Below the pieces are notes generated by a model that was given only the letters and a program-made list of their open reading frames with translations, made no database searches and was not told the DNA's origin. This document shows, one piece after another, positions 17,016-27,000 of a stretch of DNA of 64,000 nt (its first letter is position 1; each line of letters starts with the position of its first letter). Source of the stretch: Cupriavidus sp. 2SB (lineage in GTDB: Bacteria > Pseudomonadota > Gammaproteobacteria > Burkholderiales > Burkholderiaceae). Location: the NCBI RefSeq assembly GCF_005503625.1, contig NZ_SCMX01000021.1, forward strand, positions 29,052 to 93,051. The letters are read 5' to 3'. The position numbers and the translations under genes were made by a program.

Positions 17016-20000
17016 TCAGTTCGGAATCTTGAAGTTGCGGACCTCGCGCCAGCTCACGCGACCTGGGCGCTCGCTGCTGATGGGGGAGGCGGTGGATGTC
17101 AGCGTGCCGCCAGCGCCGAATCCATACACGGTCGTCTTGGTCTGCTGCTTGACGCCACCGATCGAATCGCGGTCGCCCACCGTGACATTTGTCACGATGA
17201 TGGCCGGCGCACCCAGCAGGCCATTGGTCGAGAGGTAGCCCGAAATGCCCTGGTATGGCAGACCCGTCAGCGTATTGAGACCGTAGCTCCGGCTGCCCCC
17301 TGAGGTGCCGCACGTTCCGGTGGCCGTATAGATCGAGTTGAAGTACACCATGCCGCCTGACACGGCAGCGGACGTTACCTGACGCTCGCTGGAGTCGAGG
17401 AAGTCCATGACCCAGCCGGGCTTGCGGGGCGCGACGTAGCCGGGCGCTGCGGCGGTTCCCGAATACTGGATGGACTTGCCGCCGTCGTAGGAGGTCAGCG
17501 TCAACTGGTTGAGCTTGCTGCGATCGCTCACGTAGTTCGTGCCACCACCATCGTATATGCCGTAGAACGAATTGAACTCGGTGGTGGGCGTGCTCGTGTC
17601 GGCCAGTTCGTAATACTTGCCCGTACCGAACAGCACCATGTAGCCGCCCGGCGCATAGACGATCTCCGGTTGCATCGTGATCGGCTGGCGCGTGCCAGTG
17701 CGGGCCGATGTGGCGACGAACAGCGGCTTGCGCGAAGTGCCGCCGTATTCAGGCAATGCGCCATCGCTGCCACCATTCCACGTCGACGGCAGTCCCGAGA
17801 CATCGAACTTCCACAGGTTGCCTTGCAGGTCCCCGGCGTAGAGTGCCAGGCCGATGCCGCTGACCTGCGATACCAGCGCTGGCGTGCTCAGGCCGTTGGC
17901 CGTGGCGGTCGTCGAAGGAGAGGGCGTGACGATCTTCCAGTAGTTACCGTTCAGAGACCATGCAGCGCTGGGCGTCTTGTCGAGCGACAGGATGAACAGC
18001 ACGCTCGGGGCATCGGTGTTTGCGTAACCATCCGCCTGGTTCGAGTTCAGTCCATTGCCGACGATGGCGTACCACTTGTAGACGGGTGCCTTGTTGCTGT
18101 CGTAGCCGCTGAGCAGCTTGGTAATGACCGGGGTGCCCATGACGTTGCCCATATCGGCATCGTCCTTGTCCGTGAACTCCCACATCACGTTACTGCCGCT
18201 GAACGGCGTGCCAACGGGATCGGTTACGTCCAGGGCGTACACGCCCTGCGCACCGCCGCCGAAGCCACCGACCAGTACTGACTTCCAGGCATCGTTCACT
18301 TGCGCTTCTTCAACCACCGGCGTCGCATCCACATAGGCGCGATGCTTGTAGCCAGTGGTGGTGAGCTGGTTCAGGCTGCCGATGACAGCGCTCGGGACGT
18401 AGGCAAAGACTTCCGAACCGTCCGACGCCTTGAAGCCGTGCAACATGCCATCGTTCGCGCCAACATAGACCATGGGCTGGCGAGCAATGTACCTCGCGCG
18501 GAAGGTCCCGTAGTTTTCTCCGGTGCGCGACGCAGAGGGCGCACCGACATACGTCGGTCCAGAGTTAATGATGTCGCCGAACACCGTCTTGCGGCCACGA
18601 AACACGCCGCCATTGCCAAGGCTGTCGGCTTCGAGGCTCCGGTCACCGCGCAGATAGTCCACTCGCTGCTGTCCGCGACCGTCGGCAACGTTGGTGCCGG
18701 GATTGAGGTTTAGTGCATCCTGCTGCGTCTTGCCGAGATTGGCCCACTGGAATGCCGCACCCGCGCCGGCCGCTGTGCTCAGTGTGTAGATCGAGCGGCT
18801 CGCAAAGCTACGTTTGGACAACAGATCGCCCGCTTCCCAGGCCGGTGTGGAGGAGACGGTCACAAGGCCGTCGGTGCCCTTCGTCATCTTGTACGCGGTG
18901 AGCTTGCCGTTCCATTGCTGGTCGAAGCCGGGCGTATAGACAAAAGCGTCGGTCATGATCCGGTTGGCACTCAGTGCGATGCCCGACAGCGTACCGGCGG
19001 AACTCGTGATCTGTGTGAACACCTGCTTGATAGCGCTGATCATCTGCGCCGGCTGGCTGGCGAGGAACCAGTTCGACGGCAGGTTGGAGCCCGTTGGTGC
19101 CGCTTCCCATTCCGTGTTGTTTGTGACGACGGTACCGCCTGCACCGAGGGTCTTGAACGGGTTGCCATCCTTGTTGCCGCCATCCGTCGTTTCTTCCTTG
19201 AAGCCGCCGTACTTGGCAGCCAGGTAGATCTGGCTCTGCCGCTGTGAATCGCCAACGGTGCCGTTGCCGTTCTCATTGACGTCGATGCCGAAGGTCGTCA
19301 CGCGAGCTTCAGGCATGGTGGGCCGGAATGCCGAGGTGTGCGCCCAATAGGCCACGCCAGCCATGTAGTAGCTGGACCAGCTCGATGTCGGGTGATTCTT
19401 CGTGCCGAGGTTCGTGAACGACGAGTCGAGCGGATTGCTGTTGCCCGCTGCTGGCCGGTTGGTTTCCAGTGCGCCGACCTTATTGGTCCACTCCACCACA
19501 TTGAACTTGCTCCAGCTGTCCGTGGCACGCGAGGGATCGCCCTGGCCGGTGACGGAGTTGCCGGGAATGTAGTGGTCCTGGTGGGTGTTGATGTCGCCGA
19601 TGGTCAGCACGTAGTTGCGCTGGCAACTGTTCAGCAATGGATCGGTCCAGGTCTTGTAGTACGGGAAGTTGTCGGCGTAGGCGGTGGTGACGCCACTGAC
19701 CGCCTCGGGCGTAGGGCCATCGGGGTGGTTCTGCAGGTAGCGAATGCTCTCGTAATAGAGCTCGCCGAGCGGATCGTACGTCTTGTAGTTGCCAACTGGA
19801 TTGTCAGTGGGCTTGCCCAGGTCCGTGACCATCGTGCGGCCGAACTTGTTCAGGTAGTTGATGACGCCGCTGTTGCCCGTGGCATCGTTCAGCGGATTTG
19901 CCAGCAGCACGCCGTAGGCATCCCATTCCTTGGCCGGGTTGGTGATCGAGTTGAGCGAGGTATTGACCGCGTTGTCACCAACGTACTTCATCGGCGCGCG

Positions 20001-20879
20001 CAGCACGCCACCGTATCGCTCGTTCTGTGTCAGACCGGAGTTGTTTGTGGGATCGTTGAGGTAGCCAAAGGCGGCGAATCGCACGCGATCGGCATTGCGC
20101 TGCATTTCGCCGACGGGCTTGTAGTTGGTTCCGTCATAGCTGTAGCAAAGATCGGTACGCGTCGTGGCCTCGTTGCTGTCGCAGACCTGTACCTGCACGC
20201 GGAAGCCACGCCGTTCGGTAACTGTACCCCGGCTATTGGTCACGTCGGCATAACTCTTAAGATTGGTGCAGCCGGCGCTGGTGTCGTTGCTGTCGGAGAA
20301 ATAGATATGGTTTCCGCACGATGCCATGTACAACGTGCTGTACTTGAATGGCGTGACCTTGTTAGGCGCGCTCGTCGTACCGTTTCCGTTGATGCTCTTG
20401 GAGGGGAAGTAGCTGCCGCTCCGGAAGAAGTCCGCTCGCAGCATTGCGCGTTGCAACACCGTTTGCGTGCGCGTGTCGATCACTCGGTCGCCGCCCGTCA
20501 TAGCAAGTCGCAACTCATCGATTGCCGAGGCGGCAGCCCAGTTCATGAAGTTCCCACTGAATGCAGACGAACATTCGTGGTTGGCATCGGCGCCACCCGA
20601 GATGGTGAAGTAGCCGTTCGTCGCGTCGTAGGCGTAACACTTGGTGTTGTTGAAATACCCAAGGTAGTTCTGGGACTTGTCGTAGGTGCCCCGATACGCA
20701 GCGCCTGTGGTCGGAAATTCCACCGACAGCGTCAGCATCAGATTTGGATGGATGTTCTGCGACTGGCCGTAAAGCGGCGTGCTGGAAATTGCAACGGTCG
20801 GCACGGTCGTCGGCGCAGCGGACAGCAGCGCGCACCAGAGCATGGCACATGCTGCGAAAAGGCGAGGTAAGTTCTTCAT
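17016..20879 (-). CDS. pilY1: PilY1 type IV pilus tip protein (cluster B)
   Basis: A 1287-residue PilY1/PilC family protein, secreted by the signal peptide [21 protein letters not shown] and placed at the pilus tip with the minor pilins. The N-terminal region (about 40-600) corresponds to the von Willebrand-like part but has no clear DxSxS metal site. The C-terminal propeller includes [41 protein letters not shown] and [18 protein letters not shown]. Just before the last motif, where PilY1 proteins usually carry a DxNxDxxxD calcium loop, the sequence is [15 protein letters not shown], so the loop is missing. An LRGD at about 743-746 is a family feature. Confidence 0.92.
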   Translation of the reverse strand: MKNLPRLFAACAMLWCALLSAAPTTVPTVAISSTPLYGQSQNIHPNLMLTLSVEFPTTGAAYRGTYDKSQNYLGYFNNTKCYAYDATNGYFTISGGADANHECSSAFSGNFMNWAAASAIDELRLAMTGGDRVIDTRTQTVLQRAMLRADFFRSGSYFPSKSINGNGTTSAPNKVTPFKYSTLYMASCGNHIYFSDSNDTSAGCTNLKSYADVTNSRGTVTERRGFRVQVQVCDSNEATTRTDLCYSYDGTNYKPVGEMQRNADRVRFAAFGYLNDPTNNSGLTQNERYGGVLRAPMKYVGDNAVNTSLNSITNPAKEWDAYGVLLANPLNDATGNSGVINYLNKFGRTMVTDLGKPTDNPVGNYKTYDPLGELYYESIRYLQNHPDGPTPEAVSGVTTAYADNFPYYKTWTDPLLNSCQRNYVLTIGDINTHQDHYIPGNSVTGQGDPSRATDSWSKFNVVEWTNKVGALETNRPAAGNSNPLDSSFTNLGTKNHPTSSWSSYYMAGVAYWAHTSAFRPTMPEARVTTFGIDVNENGNGTVGDSQRQSQIYLAAKYGGFKEETTDGGNKDGNPFKTLGAGGTVVTNNTEWEAAPTGSNLPSNWFLASQPAQMISAIKQVFTQITSSAGTLSGIALSANRIMTDAFVYTPGFDQQWNGKLTAYKMTKGTDGLVTVSSTPAWEAGDLLSKRSFASRSIYTLSTAAGAGAAFQWANLGKTQQDALNLNPGTNVADGRGQQRVDYLRGDRSLEADSLGNGGVFRGRKTVFGDIINSGPTYVGAPSASRTGENYGTFRARYIARQPMVYVGANDGMLHGFKASDGSEVFAYVPSAVIGSLNQLTTTGYKHRAYVDATPVVEEAQVNDAWKSVLVGGFGGGAQGVYALDVTDPVGTPFSGSNVMWEFTDKDDADMGNVMGTPVITKLLSGYDSNKAPVYKWYAIVGNGLNSNQADGYANTDAPSVLFILSLDKTPSAAWSLNGNYWKIVTPSPSTTATANGLSTPALVSQVSGIGLALYAGDLQGNLWKFDVSGLPSTWNGGSDGALPEYGGTSRKPLFVATSARTGTRQPITMQPEIVYAPGGYMVLFGTGKYYELADTSTPTTEFNSFYGIYDGGGTNYVSDRSKLNQLTLTSYDGGKSIQYSGTAAAPGYVAPRKPGWVMDFLDSSERQVTSAAVSGGMVYFNSIYTATGTCGTSGGSRSYGLNTLTGLPYQGISGYLSTNGLLGAPAIIVTNVTVGDRDSIGGVKQQTKTTVYGFGAGGTLTSTASPISSERPGRVSWREVRNFKIPN

Positions 20880-20930
20880 GAATGCGGTCCCGGTCGATGG
20901 GTGGCAGTCGATGGCAAGAGGGAAGTCGTT

Positions 20931-21581
20931 TCAGTGCGCTGCGTCAGCGGCGTCTTCTTTTCGATAGACCATTTGCAGCACGGCGCGCGTGCTGTCGTTT
21001 GGCCCGAATCCCATGGCGGTGACCCGATACATGTAGGACGCGTTGACTGCTTCGCCCGATGCCTTGTAGGAAACCAGCTCGATCAGGTATCGCGGCTTTC
21101 GGGATGGCGAGAGCCCCGAGCCAGTGGGAAAGGTCCGGCCGGTAAAGGTGCCGTACTCCACGGTCCGGTTATCCGAGGTCGCGGTCCAGTCGATGGTGTC
21201 CCATATCGGAGCCCCGGCGGCGCTGAACGTATCGCACAGGCCCAGGTAGGCCGAGGGCATCTTCGTTCCGGTATTGCATGCGCCGCCCTCGAATCCTGTC
21301 AACGAGTCCTTGGCAAAGAGGCTGGAGCGCGATTGCGGCGCGGCTGCGCTCTTGATGTCGATCTCGGCGTCGTACAGCGCTGCCTCGGCAGCCTGGTACG
21401 CAATCTCGAAATCCCGTTGGTTGCGGGAAGAGCGTTTGGTATCGATCGCAATGCGTGCGCCCGCCAGTGCCAGCAGCGTGATGACGAGCAGCATGATCAC
21501 GGCGGTGATCAGCGCGATGCCGCGTGCGCCGGGACGATCGGCCAGACGAGCGCGCAATGCAGGTTGGGCGTTCACATGCAT
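20931..21581 (-). CDS. pilX: PilX-like minor pilin (cluster B)
   Basis: A 216-residue PilX-type minor pilin. Hydrophobic segment RG/IALITAVIMLLVITLLALAG without Glu5; EIAYQAAEAALYDAEIDI is the helix conserved among the three copies, and PRYLIELVSYK and VLQMVYRKED near the C-terminus also match. The start at 21581 (MHVNAQ) has GGAG nine bases upstream; an ATG at 21596 in the PilW coding end is a less likely alternative. The gene overlaps PilW. Confidence 0.85.
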   Translation of the reverse strand: MHVNAQPALRARLADRPGARGIALITAVIMLLVITLLALAGARIAIDTKRSSRNQRDFEIAYQAAEAALYDAEIDIKSAAAPQSRSSLFAKDSLTGFEGGACNTGTKMPSAYLGLCDTFSAAGAPIWDTIDWTATSDNRTVEYGTFTGRTFPTGSGLSPSRKPRYLIELVSYKASGEAVNASYMYRVTAMGFGPNDSTRAVLQMVYRKEDAADAAH

Positions 21582-22510
21582 GTCGATTCTCCGCATGTCT
21601 GGTAGTTGCGGACCTGAACCGTGGCGGAATACAGCTTTCTCACGGATTTCGTGTCGGTCGTCGGCGTGTAGCTTGCGTTGTCGCCGGTGTAGAGCGGGCC
21701 GAACAGCGAGATGGCGGCGGGCGCTTGCGCATCGGCGCTGGCGTTGTCGGCACGCACGACGAGTGCAATCTTCACCGTCTTGACGTTGACCCAGTCTGTC
21801 AATGCCATGGCGCTGGCCGTGGCGTATTTGTCCGGCACATCGTCATCGTTGGTGCTTACGCCGTAGAGCAGTTGCATGGTCTCCACGCCCGAAACCAGCT
21901 CCTGGGTCACGAAGGTGGTCTTGCTCTCGGTGCCGGAGCCGTCACGCTCGCGGTACTTGCACATGAGGGCCGGCTTGCCATCGGCGCCGTTGCCGATATA
22001 GAGGATGGAGAGTCCCCGATCGGCGCTGGCGGTATCGGAGTTGCTGGCGCCCGCCACGCCCTGGCCCGAGCAGTCCACCACGGACTCGTCAGGGCTGGGA
22101 TCATCCTTCGACTTGCTGAGCCCGTAGTACCGGATCATGACAGCATCGCTGGCATTCAACGACCCGCCAGGGCCGCATGCCATCGTCTCGCTGTCGTTGG
22201 GATTCGAGCATGCGTCGATGCCGCGCAGGTTGTCGTCATACACGGGCATCATTCCGCCGGATTTGTTATCGCTGACGGGCACGTAACCCGTCTGGCGCAT
22301 GAGACGGGTCATGACGGATAGCGCAAAGGCGCCGCGTTCCTCCAGTGCGGCGCTATCGTCGATGGCGACATAGCTGCTGCGGCTCATGATGTAGAACGCC
22401 GTGGCCGCCATCAGCACCAGCAGGCTGATCACCAGCGTGACCATCAGTTCGATCAGCGTGAAGCCTCGGGCGCGGCCGAGGCGGGAGAGGGGTTGTGCAG
22501 GGCGGGCCAT
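21572..22510 (-). CDS. pilW: PilW-like minor pilin (cluster B)
   Basis: A 312-residue PilW minor pilin with prepilin site RG/FTLIELMVTLVISLLVLMAATAFY. Shared PilW features are LEERGAFALSVMTRLMRQTGYVP, GLSILYIGNGADGKPALMCKY, SGVETMQLLYGVSTNDDDVPDKY and a closing QVRNYQTC. It starts on the base after the PilV stop (TAA then ATG), so translation is probably coupled. Confidence 0.87.
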   Translation of the reverse strand: MARPAQPLSRLGRARGFTLIELMVTLVISLLVLMAATAFYIMSRSSYVAIDDSAALEERGAFALSVMTRLMRQTGYVPVSDNKSGGMMPVYDDNLRGIDACSNPNDSETMACGPGGSLNASDAVMIRYYGLSKSKDDPSPDESVVDCSGQGVAGASNSDTASADRGLSILYIGNGADGKPALMCKYRERDGSGTESKTTFVTQELVSGVETMQLLYGVSTNDDDVPDKYATASAMALTDWVNVKTVKIALVVRADNASADAQAPAAISLFGPLYTGDNASYTPTTDTKSVRKLYSATVQVRNYQTCGESTCM

Positions 22511-23113
22511 TTAACTGGATACCCCCGGCGTGACCACCACGACGATCTGAACCGTGGCCGAGCCATCGGCTTTGGTGCCGTCAGGCGTGCCGGCATCGCC
22601 GCTGTCATTGAAGCGAGATATCCAGCCGATCTTGATGACCAGCGGCGCATTGGTCGGATTCGCAGCAGGCGAGCAGTTCCACTCATAGCCGGTCGTCGCG
22701 GACCACGTGCCGATGTCACGGCAGATGATGGCCCGGCCGCCCGGCAAGGTGGTGGTCACACGGCGGGACCATTCGGCCATGTCGAAAGCGGCGGATACGG
22801 GCTGGCACACGGTGGACGCCCCAAGACATGCCGTCTTGTAGAGGTTGTCTGCGTCGGAGACCTGTGGCGTGCCGAGCTTGGTATCGAGATTGAAGGCGCC
22901 GCCATCCACCAGCAATTGATGCGCCCGCATCCGGTCCGCCATATCGTTGGCCAGTTGCAGGGCGACTACGTCATAAGACGATTGCTGGGCGAAGCGGAAG
23001 GACTTGATGAGCAGGTTGGCCACGCCGAGCACGCCGAAGGCGAGCACGACGATGGCTACCAATGCTTCAAGCATGGTGAAGCCGGCTGCCTTACGGCAGC
23101 GGAATTGACCCAT
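22511..23113 (-). CDS. pilV: PilV-like minor pilin (cluster B)
   Basis: A 200-residue PilV minor pilin with prepilin site AG/FTMLEALVAIVVLAFGVLGVANLL and the PilV helix SSYDVVALQLANDMADRMRAHQ. Its leader MGQFRCRKAAG and ribosome site (GGGAG) match the start of the longer reading frame ahead of fimT in cluster C (MGQSFCRKAAG), part of the duplicated promoter segment described at 23114-23385. First gene of cluster B. Confidence 0.87.
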   Translation of the reverse strand: MGQFRCRKAAGFTMLEALVAIVVLAFGVLGVANLLIKSFRFAQQSSYDVVALQLANDMADRMRAHQLLVDGGAFNLDTKLGTPQVSDADNLYKTACLGASTVCQPVSAAFDMAEWSRRVTTTLPGGRAIICRDIGTWSATTGYEWNCSPAANPTNAPLVIKIGWISRFNDSGDAGTPDGTKADGSATVQIVVVVTPGVSS

Positions 23114-23385
23114 TTTGACTCCCGTCCAATAACGACAGTTCTTTTTGTTCTGTGCGCAGCGCGCTGGAATTCTGTTGGCGTCCGAGCCTCTTCGGGACCG
23201 GTTACCGCCGGGCTGTTGTCGCCCTTATGCTGCCTGGCTGCGTGAAAAACGCGCGCTTGTACGCCAGCCTCCTACCCGAAGGAGGTTGGTGCAGATTAGA
23301 CGGCTTTTTTGAAGAAATGGCTACCCCTTTGGTGGGGTGAGAATCGCAATTTCCTTAAGAGCGTCGCGGAATTCAGACACATACC
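23085..23385. repeat. Duplicated promoter/leader segment with a relic of the nrdR 3' end (copy 1)
   Basis: This stretch aligns by eye along its length with 31455-31765: gcc-ttncggcag, TGACCCATTT, GA(C/T)TCCCGTC, GCGTCCG(A/G)GCCTC and CTACCCCTTT(G/C)GTGGGGTG. Its distal end, read on the minus strand to the TAG at 23321-23323, still encodes VSEFRDALKEIAILTPPKG, matching the NrdR C-terminus [19 protein letters not shown]. It must contain the cluster B promoter, but I cannot fix the -10/-35 boxes. Beyond it, 23386-23541 shows no gene. Confidence 0.85.
23321..23380 (-). pseudogene. nrdR 3'-end fragment (last 19 codons)
   Basis: A remnant of nrdR created with the duplicated segment. The frame is intact over 19 codons and the stop, with only a few substitutions relative to the real gene ending at 31697. 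Upstream of it the match is lost and no start or ribosome site exists, so it is not a functional gene. Confidence 0.8.
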
Positions 23386-23541
23386 TGACGCTGCAGTGAC
23401 CGGCCCAAAAGGCATGTTTCCGGGGGTTACCAGGATTTTCGCCTTTTTTCCCAGTGCCAGAGTAGTCACTCTATGCGAGTGTTCGCTTCGTCGAGGGACT
23501 CGGCGGAGACTGAGATTGCCACAATTGATTCAGGCAACGTT

Positions 23542-23556
23542 CCTCTGTCGCAGAGG
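23542..23556 (-). other. Hairpin just after the cluster C pilE stop
   Basis: CCTCTG-TCG-CAGAGG lies one base beyond the pilE stop codon (23558-23560). No T-run follows on the minus strand, so it may be a 3'-end stabiliser or a weak pause site rather than a terminator. Confidence 0.4.
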
Positions 23557-23557
23557 G

Positions 23558-24034
23558 TTACCAGCAGGTGCCAGGCGTGTCGCTGTCGGTGCCGCTCGCT
23601 TTCTTCTCGTTGAGATTGTTGACGGACAGGACGCCGCACGTCGGGTCCGAGCGATCGCCCGCTGGCGTGGCGGTTAGTACAAAGCCGGTCTTGATGGAGC
23701 CACCGGCCGGTGCGGCGATGGTGATGATGTAGTTGCTGGATTCGCAGGTATCACCGGATGGCGTTGTCGTGTCGCTGCATGGCGTGAGTTTCAACTGCCG
23801 GGGATTGGTCGTGTACCCGTTATTGATCGTAAAGTAGCGCTCCAGCGCACCCTGCACGCGCGCCAGGCCACTCTTGGCCTCCGCGCGGCGTGTCTTGGTC
23901 ACGAACTGCTGGTATTGCGGAATGGCGATCGCCGCCAGGACGCCGATGATCATCACGGTGATCATCAATTCGATCAGCGTGAAGCCACTGGCCCGCGAGG
24001 TGTGTCGGCTGTGCGTGATTACCGTTTTCATCAT
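23558..24034 (-). CDS. pilE: PilE-like minor pilin (cluster C)
   Basis: A 158-residue pilin-like protein with prepilin site SG/FTLIELMITVMIIGVLAAIAIPQYQQFV and the alpha-1 helix KTRRAEAKSGLARVQGALERYF. A Cys pair (CGVLSVNNLNE...TPGTCW) closes the C-terminus as in PilE-B. The start at 24034 (or 24031, the next ATG) follows AGGAAA. It is the last gene of cluster C, which has the order fimT-pilV-pilW-pilX-pilY1-pilE known from the Pseudomonas minor-pilin operon. Confidence 0.88.
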   Translation of the reverse strand: MMKTVITHSRHTSRASGFTLIELMITVMIIGVLAAIAIPQYQQFVTKTRRAEAKSGLARVQGALERYFTINNGYTTNPRQLKLTPCSDTTTPSGDTCESSNYIITIAAPAGGSIKTGFVLTATPAGDRSDPTCGVLSVNNLNEKKASGTDSDTPGTCW

Positions 24035-24065
24035 GGTGCTGGTTTCCTGGTTGCCTGTCCCGTGG

Positions 24066-27000
24066 TTATTGCAGGATCTGTCGCCACGACACACGGCCGG
24101 GCGCGGCATCGGTATTGAATTTGGTGTGGGTGGGCTCCTCCTTGTTGCCGCTCAGGTAGGCGTGGTTGCCGAGCACCGCCGCATTTGTCACCAGTTCGTT
24201 CGACTTCTTGCCGCTCACCGCTTGACCAGTGGTACCGCCGCTGCCGCCTAAACGATCGGAAGCATCCAATCGTCCATCGCGGTTCACGTCGAACATGGAA
24301 ACTGTCTGGGCCCCCGTCAGGGCATCCATCACCATTTGCCAACCGGTGCCGCCGCCAGAGCACAGGTCGGACGATGGGGTCAGCGTGGAGAACATCAAAC
24401 GCGTGCCTTGCATCTGCGGGTCGTACACCACGCGCTCGCCTTGCGCGGCCGTGCCCGGCGAGGTCAGGTTCAGGTACCAGCCCATCGCACCCGTCGCATA
24501 GTTGACCGGGTTTTTGCTCAAGACGCGGTAGAAATCGCCGGTACTGGCCTGGGTCTCCATGGTGATGGTCTGCTGCACGAGTTGCGAGCGGGTGATCGTC
24601 GGCTGGGCGTGGCTGCCCTTGTCCCAGATGCCATACACGGCCTGCGTGCTCATGTTGCCGGGGTCACTGACTTCGACATATCGGCCGGTGCCGAACATCA
24701 CGATGTGGCCACCTCGACGATGTCGCATGCCGGCGAATCCGGTGGTGATCGGTTGCGCATTGCCGGCCGCATCTGTGGCGGTGAACAGTAACTGCCGCGT
24801 GGCCTGGTAGTCGGTCGCTACCTTTCCGCTCACGTCGAACTTCCAGACGTTGCCGTGCAGGTCGCCTGCGTAGATGGCGTCGGCCACGAAGTCGCCGTTG
24901 GCATCGGCGATGTAGACCTGCATGATGCCGTTGGACCGGGTCCGGGCCGCTGCGGCGTCGTTCACCGTCAGCTTCACGTAGTCCGTGCCGAGCCGCCAGC
25001 TCTTGTTGCCAGGTGTGCGATCCAGGAAGACGATGAAGATCGAACCACGCGCTTCCGTGCTGTTCAACCCGTTGCCGAAGACGGCAGCCCACTTGCCGTT
25101 GCCGAGCCGTACGATGGCCGGCTTGCCATAGGTATAGCCCAGGTCCGGGTCATCATTGCTGGTGAACTCCCAGAGTACAGTCGACCCGGCGGTCGATTCG
25201 TTGATGGCGGTGGGATTGGTTACATCCAGCGCGTAGATGCCTTTCCCACCACCGCCCAGTCCGCCCACGAGCACGGTCTTCCAACTGTTGTTGATATGGA
25301 CATCGCCCACCGTCGGCGTGCCGTCGACGAAGTAGTTGTGGACGTAACTACTGGACGTCAGGTTGGCCAGCTTGCTGTAGAGCGGTGACGGCACATAGGC
25401 GAACATTTCCTTGCCTCCATCGCCGTTGGCGCTCATGTCAGCCGAGAACGCGTGAAGCATGCCGTCGTTGGCACCCACGTAGATCATGGGTTTGCGGCTA
25501 CGCTGCGAGACGACGAAGTTCGCGTAGCCGGGTTCGACATAGCCTGCGGCCGGACTGCCCACATATTGCGGGCTCGAATTTGCGATGTCGCCCAGCACGG
25601 TGACTGGCCGCTGGCGGAATTGGGACTCGCCACCGCCCTCGTTGACCTGATGGCCGCGCAGCCACAGCAGTCGCTTGCTACCCTGCGAGTCGCTGCCATT
25701 CAAGGCTGTCCGATATGCCAACGGTAGTCTGGCCCAACGGAATGGAATGCCGCCGCTGGTGTTGTCCGCGGTGTTGTAGGTCAGGATCTTGCGATCGGTC
25801 TGGCGCACACCCTTGAAGCTGTTGGCCGCATCCCATCGTGGTGGTGTGACGACGTCGCCGTTCTTGTCCAATGCATAGGCCAGCAGCTGGCCGGACCAGT
25901 CCGCACTGTTGAAGCGCGCCTGAAAGATGCTGGTATCGGTCTGCAGCGATGACGTGCTCGCCGCCACGGCTGCGGAGGACGATGTCTTCAGGATCGAGAG
26001 GAAGGCACGTTCCAGCGCCGCTGCCAGTGCGCCGGGATTCGTGGCGTAGAAGTAGTTGTCGGGCAGGCCGTCCGAGCCGCTGGAGCCATCGGCCTTCCGC
26101 ACGTCCCATTCGGAAGCGAGGTCAGGGATGCCATTGCCGTTGAGATCTTTGAAACCGCCCCATTTGGCCGCGTACAGCAATGGGTCGTGGAACTGCGAAG
26201 CGGCCTTGCCGTTGGCGGTATAGGTGACGCTGGTTTCGGGATCGCCGAAATTACATCGGGCGCAGCCGCCGGAGTTGTTGATGGGTGCGTTTCGCGGCAT
26301 CACCGCAATAGGAACGGGATCGTTGTACCGGAAATCGTAGATGCCTGAGTGGAAGTGCGGGCCGTCCTGCGTGGTGCCCGAGATCGTGTAGCCGAAGCCC
26401 TGTCCGTTGGACGATGAAGCCGACACCACACGGGTAGACACCGTGATGTTGTCACCGCTCACGCGATAGCTCAGGATGCCCCAGTTGTCCTGGTCATAGT
26501 CGCCACCGGCCACCGAGTCTTCCCAGGCCACATAGAACTTGCCGTGGGTGGCCGTTTGCGAGATGACCTTGAAATCCACCAGCGTGCCCGTGCTGGCGGG
26601 CGCGGTGATGCTGTTCGGATACTGCGGGTGCAGCCGGTGTGCCGGCATGATCGTCACCAGCTTGCCGTTCACGTCGACGTTGATCTTCGGTGTGTTGGTG
26701 GCGAGCTGCACCGCATAGGTGTTCATTCTCAGCGAGGTCGTGTCCCGGTCAGGGACGCCGAGCGCGGCGGCGGCAGCAGGCGATCGCAGGCGGTTGGTCC
26801 TGGCGAAGTATGCGGCGCCCGCAATCTGGAACGTTCCTCTTTGCGATGGCCCTTCCGGGCAGATGCCGAGCACGTCGCTGAAGTTGTTGACCGCCTTGGC
26901 CGAGCACAGATTGTCGATCGTGCTGCCGCGGACGCCTCCCGCGAACCACCTGCCGCCGGAGATCCCTTCGCCAATGCCTACCCGGTTCGTGTAGGTGCTG

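Noticed and set aside
18642..18650. RGD tripeptide in PilY1-B as an integrin-binding site
   Set aside because: It is part of the YLRGDRSLE block, which I believe is conserved in PilY1 proteins of environmental bacteria at the domain junction; PilY1-C has RGH there. There is no basis for host integrin binding.
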